This document shows positions 1 through 6,247 of a stretch of 7,715 bases of DNA, one piece after another (the stretch's first letter is position 1; every line of letters begins with the position of its first letter). The translations under genes and the position numbers were made by a program. The stretch lies in NCBI GenBank assembly GCA_937924345.1, contig CALDTD010000174.1:1-7715 (forward strand), written 5' to 3'. Origin of the DNA: an uncultured Flavobacteriales bacterium. Lineage in GTDB: Bacteria; Bacteroidota; Bacteroidia; Flavobacteriales_D; Parvicellaceae. Below the pieces are notes generated by a model. That model did not search any database, had not been told where the DNA came from, and saw only the letters and a program-made list of their open reading frames with translations.

Positions 1-388
1 TTGTAACAGCATTAGAGTATATCGTGTCTCCATCAAAAACTGCTTTTAACGGGTATAAATCGACTAAACCAGTATCGAATGAAGCAATTGTAAAATCTTG
101 TTCAATATGTTTTATATAACTTCCATTACTTGCCTCAAAAAATGTGTCAATTGGGGGAGAAGTTTCCCATATTTCAATTCCTTCGCCCAATTTAGCAGAG
201 TCAGTAACCATTGGTAATATTATTTGCTGATTGCTTTTTTCAGCAGGGAAATCTATAGTAAGTTTTACCGAAACAGGTTCCCCAATTTCTAACTTGTTTT
301 TTTCAGGAACAAGATTCATAATTACCTCGCCCTGAGAAAAAGATAAGGAAACAACGAAAAGACAATATATACTTAAAATTACTCTCAT
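1..388 (-). CDS. BatD-like exported protein of the Bat operon, N-terminal part only
   Basis: The reading frame opens with ATG at 388-386 and runs without a stop to the window edge, giving 129 codons; the C-terminus is missing. Residues 1-18 form a signal peptide (MRVILSIYC, then a hydrophobic run ending in SLSFS) with likely cleavage before Gln19, a common flavobacterial pattern. The mature part looks like a beta-sandwich: EVIMNLVPEKNKLEIGEPVS is typical of an Ig-like first strand pair, as in BatD-type proteins, and a GIEIWETSP segment follows near residues 70-78. The start codon touches the stop of the DUF58 gene (TAAATG), so translation is probably coupled. In flavobacterial Bat operons a periplasmic BatD-like protein commonly follows moxR and the DUF58 gene, ahead of the VWA genes. 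The reading as exported and Bat-associated is firm; the family name rests on position and fold pattern. Its biochemical role is unknown. Confidence 0.72.
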   Translation of the reverse strand, partial: MRVILSIYCLFVVSLSFSQGEVIMNLVPEKNKLEIGEPVSVKLTIDFPAEKSNQQIILPMVTDSAKLGEGIEIWETSPPIDTFFEASNGSYIKHIEQDFTIASFDTGLVDLYPLKAVFDGDTIYSNAVT

Positions 389-1252
389 TTAGCGTTGTTT
401 AAAAAGGTTCATGAGTGGAATAGTGTAAGGTTTTTCCGTTTTAATTAATGCATAATCGACACCTGCACGTCTAAAAATATCTTTTAATGCTGCATTTCTT
501 CTTAATGCATTTGCTTTATAATTAGTTCTTACTTTTTTGCTATTTGTATTTATCCATTTAGATTTTCCAGATTCTTGATCTGCAAATTTAACGATTCCAA
601 TATTAGGCATAGATAATTCTCGTTCGTCTTGCACTTGTAATGCAATAATATCATGTCTTCTATTTGCTATTTTTAGTGCGTTTTCGAAATTATTGTCTAT
701 AAAATCTGAAATTACAAACCCAACACTTCGTTTTTTTACCACATTATTAAAATGTCTTAATGCGTCACTAATATCAGTCTTGTTATCAACGGGTTTAAAT
801 TCAATTAATTCTCTAATTATTCTTAAAATATGTTTTTTTCCTTTTTTGGGGGGAATATACAGCTCTACTTCACTTGTAAACAACATTAACCCAATTTTGT
901 CATTGTTTTGTGTAGCTGAGAAAGCAATTACAGCACACAGTTCTGCTATTATTTCTTTTTTAATTACTTTGTCAGAACCAAATACTTCAGAGCTAGAAAT
1001 GTCAACCATTAACATAACTGTTAACTCTCTTTCTTCATGAAATACCTTTACATAAGGATGATTAAAACGGGCAGTAACATTCCAGTCGATTGTTCTAATT
1101 TCATCGCCAGGCATATATTCTCGAACTTCGGCAAAAGCCATTCCCCGACCTTTAAACGCGGAGTGATATTCACCAGAAAAAACCTGGTTGGAAAGTCCCT
1201 TTGTTTTAATTTCGATTTTGCGTACTTTTTTTAAAAGTTCTTTCGTGTCCAT
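389..1252 (-). CDS. DUF58 protein with VWA-like fold, Bat operon partner of MoxR
   Basis: This is a 287-residue cytosolic protein of the DUF58 family. The family signature is clear: AEVREYMPGDEIRTIDWNVT at residues 41-60 and then HPYVKVFHEERELTV at 65-79. A MIDAS-type metal site follows, DISSS at 84-88 (Asp84, Ser86, Ser88), with a second acidic strand VISDF at 180-184, so the C-terminal two thirds is a von Willebrand A-like fold. No membrane helix is present. DUF58 proteins are usually encoded beside MoxR ATPases and are thought to be acted on by them in assembling or remodelling a membrane-associated complex; the substrate here is unknown. It lies 119 bases downstream of moxR and abuts the BatD-like gene. 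The start at 1252 fits the usual N-terminus (a helix ending in KIEIKTKGLS). No Shine-Dalgarno sequence is visible, which is normal for this phylum. Confidence 0.93.
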   Translation of the reverse strand: MDTKELLKKVRKIEIKTKGLSNQVFSGEYHSAFKGRGMAFAEVREYMPGDEIRTIDWNVTARFNHPYVKVFHEERELTVMLMVDISSSEVFGSDKVIKKEIIAELCAVIAFSATQNNDKIGLMLFTSEVELYIPPKKGKKHILRIIRELIEFKPVDNKTDISDALRHFNNVVKKRSVGFVISDFIDNNFENALKIANRRHDIIALQVQDERELSMPNIGIVKFADQESGKSKWINTNSKKVRTNYKANALRRNAALKDIFRRAGVDYALIKTEKPYTIPLMNLFKQR

Positions 1253-1298
1253 TATTAGATTTAAGATTAATTGGATTCAAGGTTTAAGACTTACTATA

Positions 1299-1341
1299 GG
1301 TTAGAAAAGCCTTTTAAATGCACTTCGAAAAGTTCTAATCC
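1299..1341. other. Imperfect inverted repeat in the moxR-DUF58 gap
   Basis: The 119-base gap between moxR and the DUF58 gene (1253-1371) contains an inverted repeat. The outer arms are GGTTAGAA (1299-1306) and TTCTAATCC (1333-1341), which pair with one bulged base. The inner arms are CTTTT (1311-1315) and AAAAG (1328-1332) around a 12-base loop. It is AT-rich, and neither strand has a U-tract directly after the stem, so it is not a clear intrinsic terminator. It could be an RNA-processing or attenuation structure that sets the moxR to DUF58 ratio, or chance in AT-rich DNA. No TAnnTTTG promoter element was found in this gap. Confidence 0.3.
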
Positions 1342-1371
1342 TTTTAAGAAAGCATTCTTGAGTCATCGTAT

Positions 1372-2415
1372 TTATGGTACATCAACCTTATTTAAAATCG
1401 TATTAATGATTGTTTCTGTATTTACATTTTCAGCTTCAGCTTCGTAACTTAAACCAATTCGATGTCTTAAAACATCGTGACAAACAGCTCGTATATCTTC
1501 AGGTATTACGTAACCTCTTTTCTTTATAAAAGCATAAGCTTTAGCAGTTGTTGCCAATGCAATACTTGCTCTTGGTGATCCTCCAAACTCAATTAGCGGT
1601 TCTAAGTCTTCTAAACCATAGGCTTTTGGTGTACGTGTAGCATAAACAATATCTACTATATATTGCTCAATTTTTTCGTCCATGTAGACTTGTTTTACAA
1701 CTTCTCTAGCTTTAAGTATTGTATCAGTAGAAACAACTTTATTTGGTTTGGGAAATCCTGCTTGAGATACATTAGCGCGAATAACTAATTTTTCTTCTTC
1801 AATAGTTGGGTAGTCTAAAACGACCTTTAGCATAAAACGATCGACTTGCGCTTCAGGTAAAGGGTAAGTTCCCTCTTGTTCTACTGGGTTTTGTGTTGCC
1901 ATTACCAAGAAAGGCTCTTGTAATTTATAGCTTTGATCACCAATAGTTACTTGTCGTTCTTGCATGGCTTCAAGTAAAGCACTTTGTACTTTTGCTGGAG
2001 CTCTATTAATCTCATCTGCTAGAATAAAATTTGCAAAAATAGGTCCTTGTTTAGAAATAAATTCTTCTTTCTTTTGGTTGTAAATCATTGTTCCCAATAA
2101 ATCGGCAGGAAGCAAATCTGGTGTAAACTGAATACGACTAAAGTCTGCATCTATTGTTTTAGAAAGTGTATTAATTGCTAACGTTTTTGCTAAACCTGGA
2201 ACTCCCTCTAAGAGAATATGTCCGTTAGCCAATAAGGCAATTAATAGGCGCTCAACCATGTGGGATTGACCGATAATTACCTTATTCATTTCTAGTTTTA
2301 TAAGTTCTATAAATGCACTTTCCTTTTGAATAAGCTCGTTTAATACTCTTATATCTGTATGCTGCTCCGTATTTTGATTATTAGGGAGCTGAATAGAATT
2401 TTGATCTAAATCCAT
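1372..2415 (-). CDS. moxR: MoxR-family AAA+ ATPase
   Basis: This is a 347-residue AAA+ ATPase of the MoxR family, a cytosolic ATP-driven chaperone type thought to mature or remodel VWA-domain partners. Motifs in order are Walker A GVPGLAKT (71-78), Walker B ILADEINRAP (131-140) followed by SALLEAMQERQVTI, sensor 1 ATQNP (173-177), VDRF (191-194), and sensor 2 GGSPRAS (278-284). The C-terminal lid ends in a conserved GYVIPEDIRAVCHDVLRHRI stretch (301-320). Length is close to the usual 320-350; about 30 polar residues precede the core. It heads the group formed with the DUF58 and BatD-like genes and has its own promoter about 30 bases upstream, so it is probably the first gene of the Bat operon. 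Bat operons were named for aerotolerance in Bacteroides; whether that role applies here is inference. Confidence 0.96.
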   Translation of the reverse strand: MDLDQNSIQLPNNQNTEQHTDIRVLNELIQKESAFIELIKLEMNKVIIGQSHMVERLLIALLANGHILLEGVPGLAKTLAINTLSKTIDADFSRIQFTPDLLPADLLGTMIYNQKKEEFISKQGPIFANFILADEINRAPAKVQSALLEAMQERQVTIGDQSYKLQEPFLVMATQNPVEQEGTYPLPEAQVDRFMLKVVLDYPTIEEEKLVIRANVSQAGFPKPNKVVSTDTILKAREVVKQVYMDEKIEQYIVDIVYATRTPKAYGLEDLEPLIEFGGSPRASIALATTAKAYAFIKKRGYVIPEDIRAVCHDVLRHRIGLSYEAEAENVNTETIINTILNKVDVP

Positions 2416-2444
2416 ATTTTTTTATTCTTAATTTTCAGTAAAAA

Positions 2445-2474
2445 CAAATATAGAAAAGACTTTTTGCTACAAAA
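2445..2474 (-). promoter_or_regulatory. Bacteroidota-type promoter for moxR and the Bat operon
   Basis: Read on the minus strand, TATATTTG at 2452-2445 matches the -7 consensus TAnnTTTG of Bacteroidota exactly. A TTTTG at 2474-2470 supplies the -33 TTG, with 17 bases between the TTTG and the -7 box, at the short end of the usual spacing. The transcript would start near 2440, giving a leader of about 25 bases before the moxR ATG at 2415. Its place in the 91-base gap after the outer-membrane protein gene indicates that moxR starts a separate transcription unit. No convincing terminator for the upstream gene is visible in the same gap, so read-through is possible. Confidence 0.65.
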
Positions 2475-2506
2475 TGAAGTACTTGTTAAAAAATCTTAAT
2501 CACTTT

Positions 2507-3295
2507 TTACAAACTATAAATTAATGCTCCAGATGCGACAACAGCTTTACCAACATTTCTTCCGGCTAATACATAGCTACCACCAAGAGAGATTCCTATC
2601 TTTTTATTTATAGGTTTATAAATTTGACCACCTATTTTGGTATAACCTATACCTAATGTTCTAAAGGAAGATCCAGACCCGTCAGCATAGTTTGTTCCTC
2701 CAAAGGCGTATTGGTAATCTAACCAAATATCCGTATAAATTTTGTTAGAACCATACCCAAATTTTAAGGATACAGGTATAGAAGATGGAGTAGGAGATGT
2801 TCTTTTTGTGAAACCACTCTGTGCAGTAATAAAAAATCCATTTCCAATATTTTGTTGAATAATTAGACGTGTATCTATACTACCAGCTTGTTGACCAATT
2901 GCAAATAATCCTTCTGTTTGGTAGTTAGTCATAGGTGTAGATTGTCCTAAAGAACCCAAAATTGAAGTATTACCTTTTTTTAAGAAAGCATACTTTAAAA
3001 ACATCGATAGGTCTTGTAAGCTTTTTTCTGGGCCAGTAACTACAAACGGGATACTAATTTGGGCATCAAGTTTATCGGTAATACCTACTGCTCCGAAAAA
3101 GCTGTATGCTTGTGTGTTTCTTCCTAAGTTACTTAATCCATCGTTTGCATAGAATTTAGAAAAAGACTCAAAAGAAGCAGATGTTACCAAAGAAGCATTT
3201 CCCTTCCCTTTGCTATAGCCATCAACTGGAGCCTGTGCTAAAAGTACTGACGAGATAAATAAAAATGAAAAGGTAAAGAATATTCTATTAGTCAT
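2507..3295 (-). CDS. Probable outer-membrane beta-barrel protein, function unknown
   Basis: This 262-residue exported protein has a clear signal peptide (MTNRIFFTFSFLFISSVLLA), with likely cleavage after Ala20 leaving Gln at the mature N-terminus. The rest is a series of alternating, aromatic-flanked strands with short turns and many Gly and Tyr (for example SFFGAVGITDKLDAQISIP at 65-83, VSLKFGYGSNKIYTDIWLDY at 175-194, ISLGGSYVLAGRNVG at 235-249), as expected of an outer-membrane barrel of about 10-12 strands. It ends in IYSL rather than the usual terminal Phe or Tyr. The 'KLDAQISIPFV' type motif recurs in transporter-like barrels of unknown substrate. The gene follows the MutS-like gene by 39 bases, probably on the same transcript, although a functional link is not obvious. 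Barrel and export are well supported; the specific role is not recognised. Confidence 0.75.
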   Translation of the reverse strand: MTNRIFFTFSFLFISSVLLAQAPVDGYSKGKGNASLVTSASFESFSKFYANDGLSNLGRNTQAYSFFGAVGITDKLDAQISIPFVVTGPEKSLQDLSMFLKYAFLKKGNTSILGSLGQSTPMTNYQTEGLFAIGQQAGSIDTRLIIQQNIGNGFFITAQSGFTKRTSPTPSSIPVSLKFGYGSNKIYTDIWLDYQYAFGGTNYADGSGSSFRTLGIGYTKIGGQIYKPINKKIGISLGGSYVLAGRNVGKAVVASGALIYSL

Positions 3296-3334
3296 AATTG
3301 TATTTTTTTATTGGACGAATAAGTAAAATAAAAC

Positions 3335-5107
3335 TTACACGATTTCCATCTTTTTTAATAAAAAGGAAGCATTCATATTTTTACAAACTCCATTTTTAAT
3401 TCTATAGTCAAAGTGTAATTCGTTTGCTATAATTTCAGCATCGAAGTAATGGTTAATTACTTGAGGATACTCTTTGGAAATAGTGCATAATGCAAGATCG
3501 TGAGTAGCAATAATTCCTGTAGAACCGGATGAGACTAACTTTTGTACAAACTTTTTAGAACCAATTTCCTTGTCTTTACTGTTTGTTCCCTTTAATATTT
3601 CATCGAGAATAATAAAATAAGTCTCTTTTTTAATCTTATCTACAATAAATTTCAAACGTTTTAATTCCGAAAAGAAATAGGACTCATCATCTTTTAGAGA
3701 ATCTGATGTTCTCATGCTTGTTATCAGTTGAATTGGACGAAATTCAAAAGCTGCCGCACAAACGGGCATCCCTATATTTGCAAGTACAATATTTAAAGAA
3801 ATAGTTCTCAAAAAAGTACTTTTTCCAGCCATATTAGCACCGGTAATAATTACAAAATTATTGTCTTTTATTATTATGTTATTATCAACTCTTTTGTTTT
3901 TATTAATTAATGGATGTCCCAGACTTTCTGCTTTTATAATAACATCTGAATTACTAATTTGTGGATAATAATGCTCTGAATGGTTAAAAGCATAATTTGC
4001 GCAAGAAATTTGCGCATCAAAGTAATAAAGTGTTTCAAACCATTTTGGTACTGTAGTTTTATAACTGTCTAGCCACTTTTCTAATTTAGCAACTGCATTT
4101 AATTCCCAAAGAAATAGTGCATTTCCTAGTATTGCCACCACTAAATTATTACGACTATTCAAACGGTTTAGAGTTTTACCTAATTTTCTTAATGTAATAG
4201 AAGCCAATTCGCTCTTTGTTTGGATTGCTTTTCTTTGTTTTATGTTTCGAGGTGAATTGAATTCTTTCTCTTCAACTATTTTCAATAAAGCAGCATATTC
4301 ATTAATTGTTTCAGCTGCTTTGTTCGCTTCCTGGTAAACCTTATTAGTTTTTGCTACAAAAGTTCCTGTTGTTATCATTCCGATTGCAAACCAAACAACA
4401 AAAAATGTAGTTGAAATTAAGTTAACAGATAATAATCCAATTACAATTATAGATAGAATTGGAAAAATAAATAAAACTGGTCTTAAAAATTTTGGAATAT
4501 AATTCTGGTATTGACCTAGCCAATTGACTACAGATTCAGAAGTGTTGTTTTTATTTATAGCGTTGGAAGTAGCTAAAAAATGTTGACGCCATTCTAGTTC
4601 ATCGGATAGCTCTTTAATTGCACTTTGTTTTTCAGTTATATTTTCAATATCATTTTTTTGTAGTAAATCGGCTAGTCGAATTTTCCCTCCATCGGTACTT
4701 GTACGATTAAAAAACTGAAAGAATGTTCCCTTACCAAATAAGTCAATATCGTAACTAAATGAATGATTTGGATTAAGGAATTCTTTTCCATCAGGTAAAT
4801 TATCAAAGTTTCCATTTAGTACAGAAAGTTCTGTTTGATTTAAGTTAGCTTTATTAGTGAAGTAATCTTTTTTTACACTTAGCTGTGCATGTACTTGAAC
4901 TAGATAAACAAAAATGAGGCTACTTATTATTCCGAAAATTATACAAAGTGATGGATTAAAACTTAAAAAATAACAACCTAAAATGATTACCAAAAAGACA
5001 AATATTCTTGCGATTACAATTGAGTTTGTCTTGGTTTTAAGTCTATTTATGCTTGTGTTTGAAGTAGCTAATCTTTTTGAATAGATTTCTTTTAAGGATT
5101 GACTCAT
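3335..5107 (-). CDS. Membrane-embedded MutS-like ATPase (not canonical MutS or MutS2)
   Basis: This 590-residue protein has a MutS-type ABC ATPase at its C-terminus: Walker A ITGANMAGKST (421-431), the family-specific loop SMRTSDSLKDDESYFFSELK (464-483), Walker B YFIILDE (497-503) and the H-loop ATHD (534-537). Upstream is a MutS core-like stretch, DLFGKGTFFQFFNRTSTDGG (122-141), the counterpart of the NRTST segment in MutS. Unlike MutS, it has hydrophobic pairs at about 32-50/53-72 and 208-228/231-253, suggesting two membrane hairpins that keep both ends in the cytosol. The N-terminal mismatch-binding domain with its Phe-x-Glu motif is absent, and so is the Smr nuclease domain of MutS2. It resembles the 'MutS-related protein' family common in Bacteroidota, whose role is unknown; mismatch repair should not be assumed. 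It sits between the DUF2452 gene and the outer-membrane protein gene. Confidence 0.9.
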   Translation of the reverse strand: MSQSLKEIYSKRLATSNTSINRLKTKTNSIVIARIFVFLVIILGCYFLSFNPSLCIIFGIISSLIFVYLVQVHAQLSVKKDYFTNKANLNQTELSVLNGNFDNLPDGKEFLNPNHSFSYDIDLFGKGTFFQFFNRTSTDGGKIRLADLLQKNDIENITEKQSAIKELSDELEWRQHFLATSNAINKNNTSESVVNWLGQYQNYIPKFLRPVLFIFPILSIIVIGLLSVNLISTTFFVVWFAIGMITTGTFVAKTNKVYQEANKAAETINEYAALLKIVEEKEFNSPRNIKQRKAIQTKSELASITLRKLGKTLNRLNSRNNLVVAILGNALFLWELNAVAKLEKWLDSYKTTVPKWFETLYYFDAQISCANYAFNHSEHYYPQISNSDVIIKAESLGHPLINKNKRVDNNIIIKDNNFVIITGANMAGKSTFLRTISLNIVLANIGMPVCAAAFEFRPIQLITSMRTSDSLKDDESYFFSELKRLKFIVDKIKKETYFIILDEILKGTNSKDKEIGSKKFVQKLVSSGSTGIIATHDLALCTISKEYPQVINHYFDAEIIANELHFDYRIKNGVCKNMNASFLLKKMEIV

Positions 5108-5124
5108 TAAGTTTGTTTTGAGTC
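5101..5124 (-). promoter_or_regulatory. Inverted repeat covering the start codon of the MutS-like gene
   Basis: GACTCA (5101-5106) and TGAGTC (5119-5124) form a perfect 6-base-pair stem with a 12-base AT-rich loop. In the mRNA, U and G of the AUG at 5107-5105 lie in the 3' arm and the A is at the loop edge. If it folds, it could limit translation initiation. The stem is short and may be chance. Confidence 0.3.
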
Positions 5125-5172
5125 GGTAAAATTAAGAATTAAGATATGATTAATCTAATAACTGTGTTTTAT

Positions 5173-5640
5173 TTAACTATTTGATACTTCTTGGTTCTCG
5201 TCTACAACTTCCCAAGTATGATCAGCAAGTAGTTTTACAGAAGCTACAAAAGTATGGGGGCAACCTTTTCTTCCCCAATCATTTGGGCCTACCATAAGTA
5301 ACGAGGTTTGTCCTTCATTATCATATAAATGATAAATATGATTTATTAATGGATCGAAACGTACCTTGGCGCAATAAATTTGATTTGAGATATCTATTCT
5401 TTGCTGTATTTTCTTAGCTTGTTCGGCTAACAATTCCATCTGTTGTTTTATTTGAACAAGCTGTATGTCAGTTTGGTGTTCCATGGCGCTTAAGGCCTTA
5501 GATTTTATGTCACCTTCTTTTGTAGGTTCAATAGGTACACCACCTCTGTGATGGGAATAAGTTAACGTTCCAGGATTTTCTGTTATATGATCGTCGTCAA
5601 TCGGATTAAAGAATTCTTTGTTGTTTTTCTTCTCACTCAT
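5173..5640 (-). CDS. DUF2452 family protein
   Basis: This 155-residue cytosolic protein has no signal peptide or membrane segment. It matches the layout of DUF2452: an N-terminal FNPIDDDHITENPGTLTYSH motif (11-30) leading into GGVPI (33-37), then a long amphipathic, probably coiled-coil helix from about 47 to 90 rich in Gln, Leu and Lys (MEHQTDIQLVQIKQQMELLA at 53-72). A compact conserved C-terminal part follows: FDPLINHIYHLYDNEG (95-110), SLLMVGPNDWG (113-123). The function of the family is unknown; the helix suggests self-association or partner binding. It lies 85 bases after the DUF6438 gene and 65 bases before the MutS-like gene. The start at 5640 gives the standard family N-terminus. Family assignment is from recognition of the motifs. 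Confidence 0.85.
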   Translation of the reverse strand: MSEKKNNKEFFNPIDDDHITENPGTLTYSHHRGGVPIEPTKEGDIKSKALSAMEHQTDIQLVQIKQQMELLAEQAKKIQQRIDISNQIYCAKVRFDPLINHIYHLYDNEGQTSLLMVGPNDWGRKGCPHTFVASVKLLADHTWEVVDENQEVSNS

Positions 5641-5688
5641 ACCTACTATTTTCAGTAAATATAATAAGTTATTAAACTTTAAATTGGT

Positions 5689-5707
5689 CGTTAAATAGGT
5701 TTTAACG
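5689..5707. other. Perfect small inverted repeat upstream of the DUF2452 gene
   Basis: CGTTAAA (5689-5695) and TTTAACG (5701-5707) form a perfect 7-base-pair stem with a 5-base loop. A further TTTAACC half-site lies at 5711-5717. It is in the 85-base gap between the DUF6438 lipoprotein gene and the DUF2452 gene. No U-tract follows on the minus strand, so it is not a typical terminator. It could be an operator for a dimeric regulator or a weak RNA hairpin; no promoter with both consensus elements accompanies it. Confidence 0.3.
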
Positions 5708-5725
5708 TTGTTTAACCTTTTAGAA

Positions 5726-6244
5726 TTAGTCTTTTTTAGTAGTTGTTTTTTCCCAATTTTCGTTACTCAAAAGATCACTAAATAGTTTCTCAAATGCTAA
5801 TATTTCCCTAGGGTAACCAAATCGTCTGTAAACTTTTTTTCTAATTTTATCTATTACAATAGAAGTAGTTGTTGATGGTAAATCTGTAACACTAGCATTG
5901 TCATAATTATTATCCATCTGCATATAATTAATAGATTTGGCTTTGTTAACAAAGGTCATTAATTCTGTATAGTTAAGCTTTAAACTGTATTCGCCTTCTT
6001 TTTCTACAAATCTTTTCCCTTTGTATATAACAGTACCATCATTATATATATTCATCGAATAAACAGGACATTGACCAAAACATGTACCTTTATTTATTGA
6101 TGCAAAAAGGGAATCGTTTTCGTTAATGTTTTCAAACTTATAATTAGATTGTGTTTCTTCTTTTTTTGATGTGTTTTTTGTTGCTTCCTTTTTGGAACTG
6201 CAAGAAAGGAACAAGAATGTTATAGAGATTAGTATATAGTTCAT
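5726..6244 (-). CDS. DUF6438 lipoprotein
   Basis: This 172-residue protein begins with a lipoprotein signal (MNYILISITFLFLSC), the lipobox FLSC placing the lipidated cysteine at residue 15. A Lys/Glu/Thr-rich linker runs to about residue 35, followed by a single domain. That domain shows the DUF6438 hallmark GTCFGQCPVYSMNIYNDGTV (53-72): two cysteines (55 and 59) in a C-x3-C arrangement, then a strand and the NDG turn. Further conserved features are YKGKRFV (74-80) and an acidic, Tyr-rich segment near 108-121. The domain should sit at the cell envelope, where the two cysteines could form a disulfide. No enzymatic function is known for the family. The gene begins 3 bases after the dioxygenase-like gene ends, so the two are almost certainly co-transcribed. 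Confidence 0.85.
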   Translation of the reverse strand: MNYILISITFLFLSCSSKKEATKNTSKKEETQSNYKFENINENDSLFASINKGTCFGQCPVYSMNIYNDGTVIYKGKRFVEKEGEYSLKLNYTELMTFVNKAKSINYMQMDNNYDNASVTDLPSTTTSIVIDKIRKKVYRRFGYPREILAFEKLFSDLLSNENWEKTTTKKD

Positions 6245-6247
6245 AAT

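Noticed and set aside
693..1234. Two plus-strand open frames of 115 and 65 codons (693-1040, 1037-1234).
   Set aside because: Both lie entirely within the DUF58 gene on the other strand, whose family motifs are clear. Their translations look like antisense low-complexity sequence with no recognisable domain.
2462..2474. TTTTG-CTA-CAAAA inverted repeat as a terminator for the outer-membrane protein gene.
   Set aside because: The stem is 5 pairs, almost all A-T, with a 3-base loop. It overlaps the -33 element of the moxR promoter, which explains part of the sequence better.
3335..5107. Annotating the MutS-like protein as mismatch-repair MutS or as MutS2.
   Set aside because: It lacks the mismatch-binding domain of MutS and the Smr domain of MutS2 and carries membrane segments instead.
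5656..5663. Possible -7 promoter element TATATTTA before the DUF2452 gene.
   Set aside because: It lacks the final G of TAnnTTTG, and no TTG is present at the right distance upstream. It is too weak to call a promoter.
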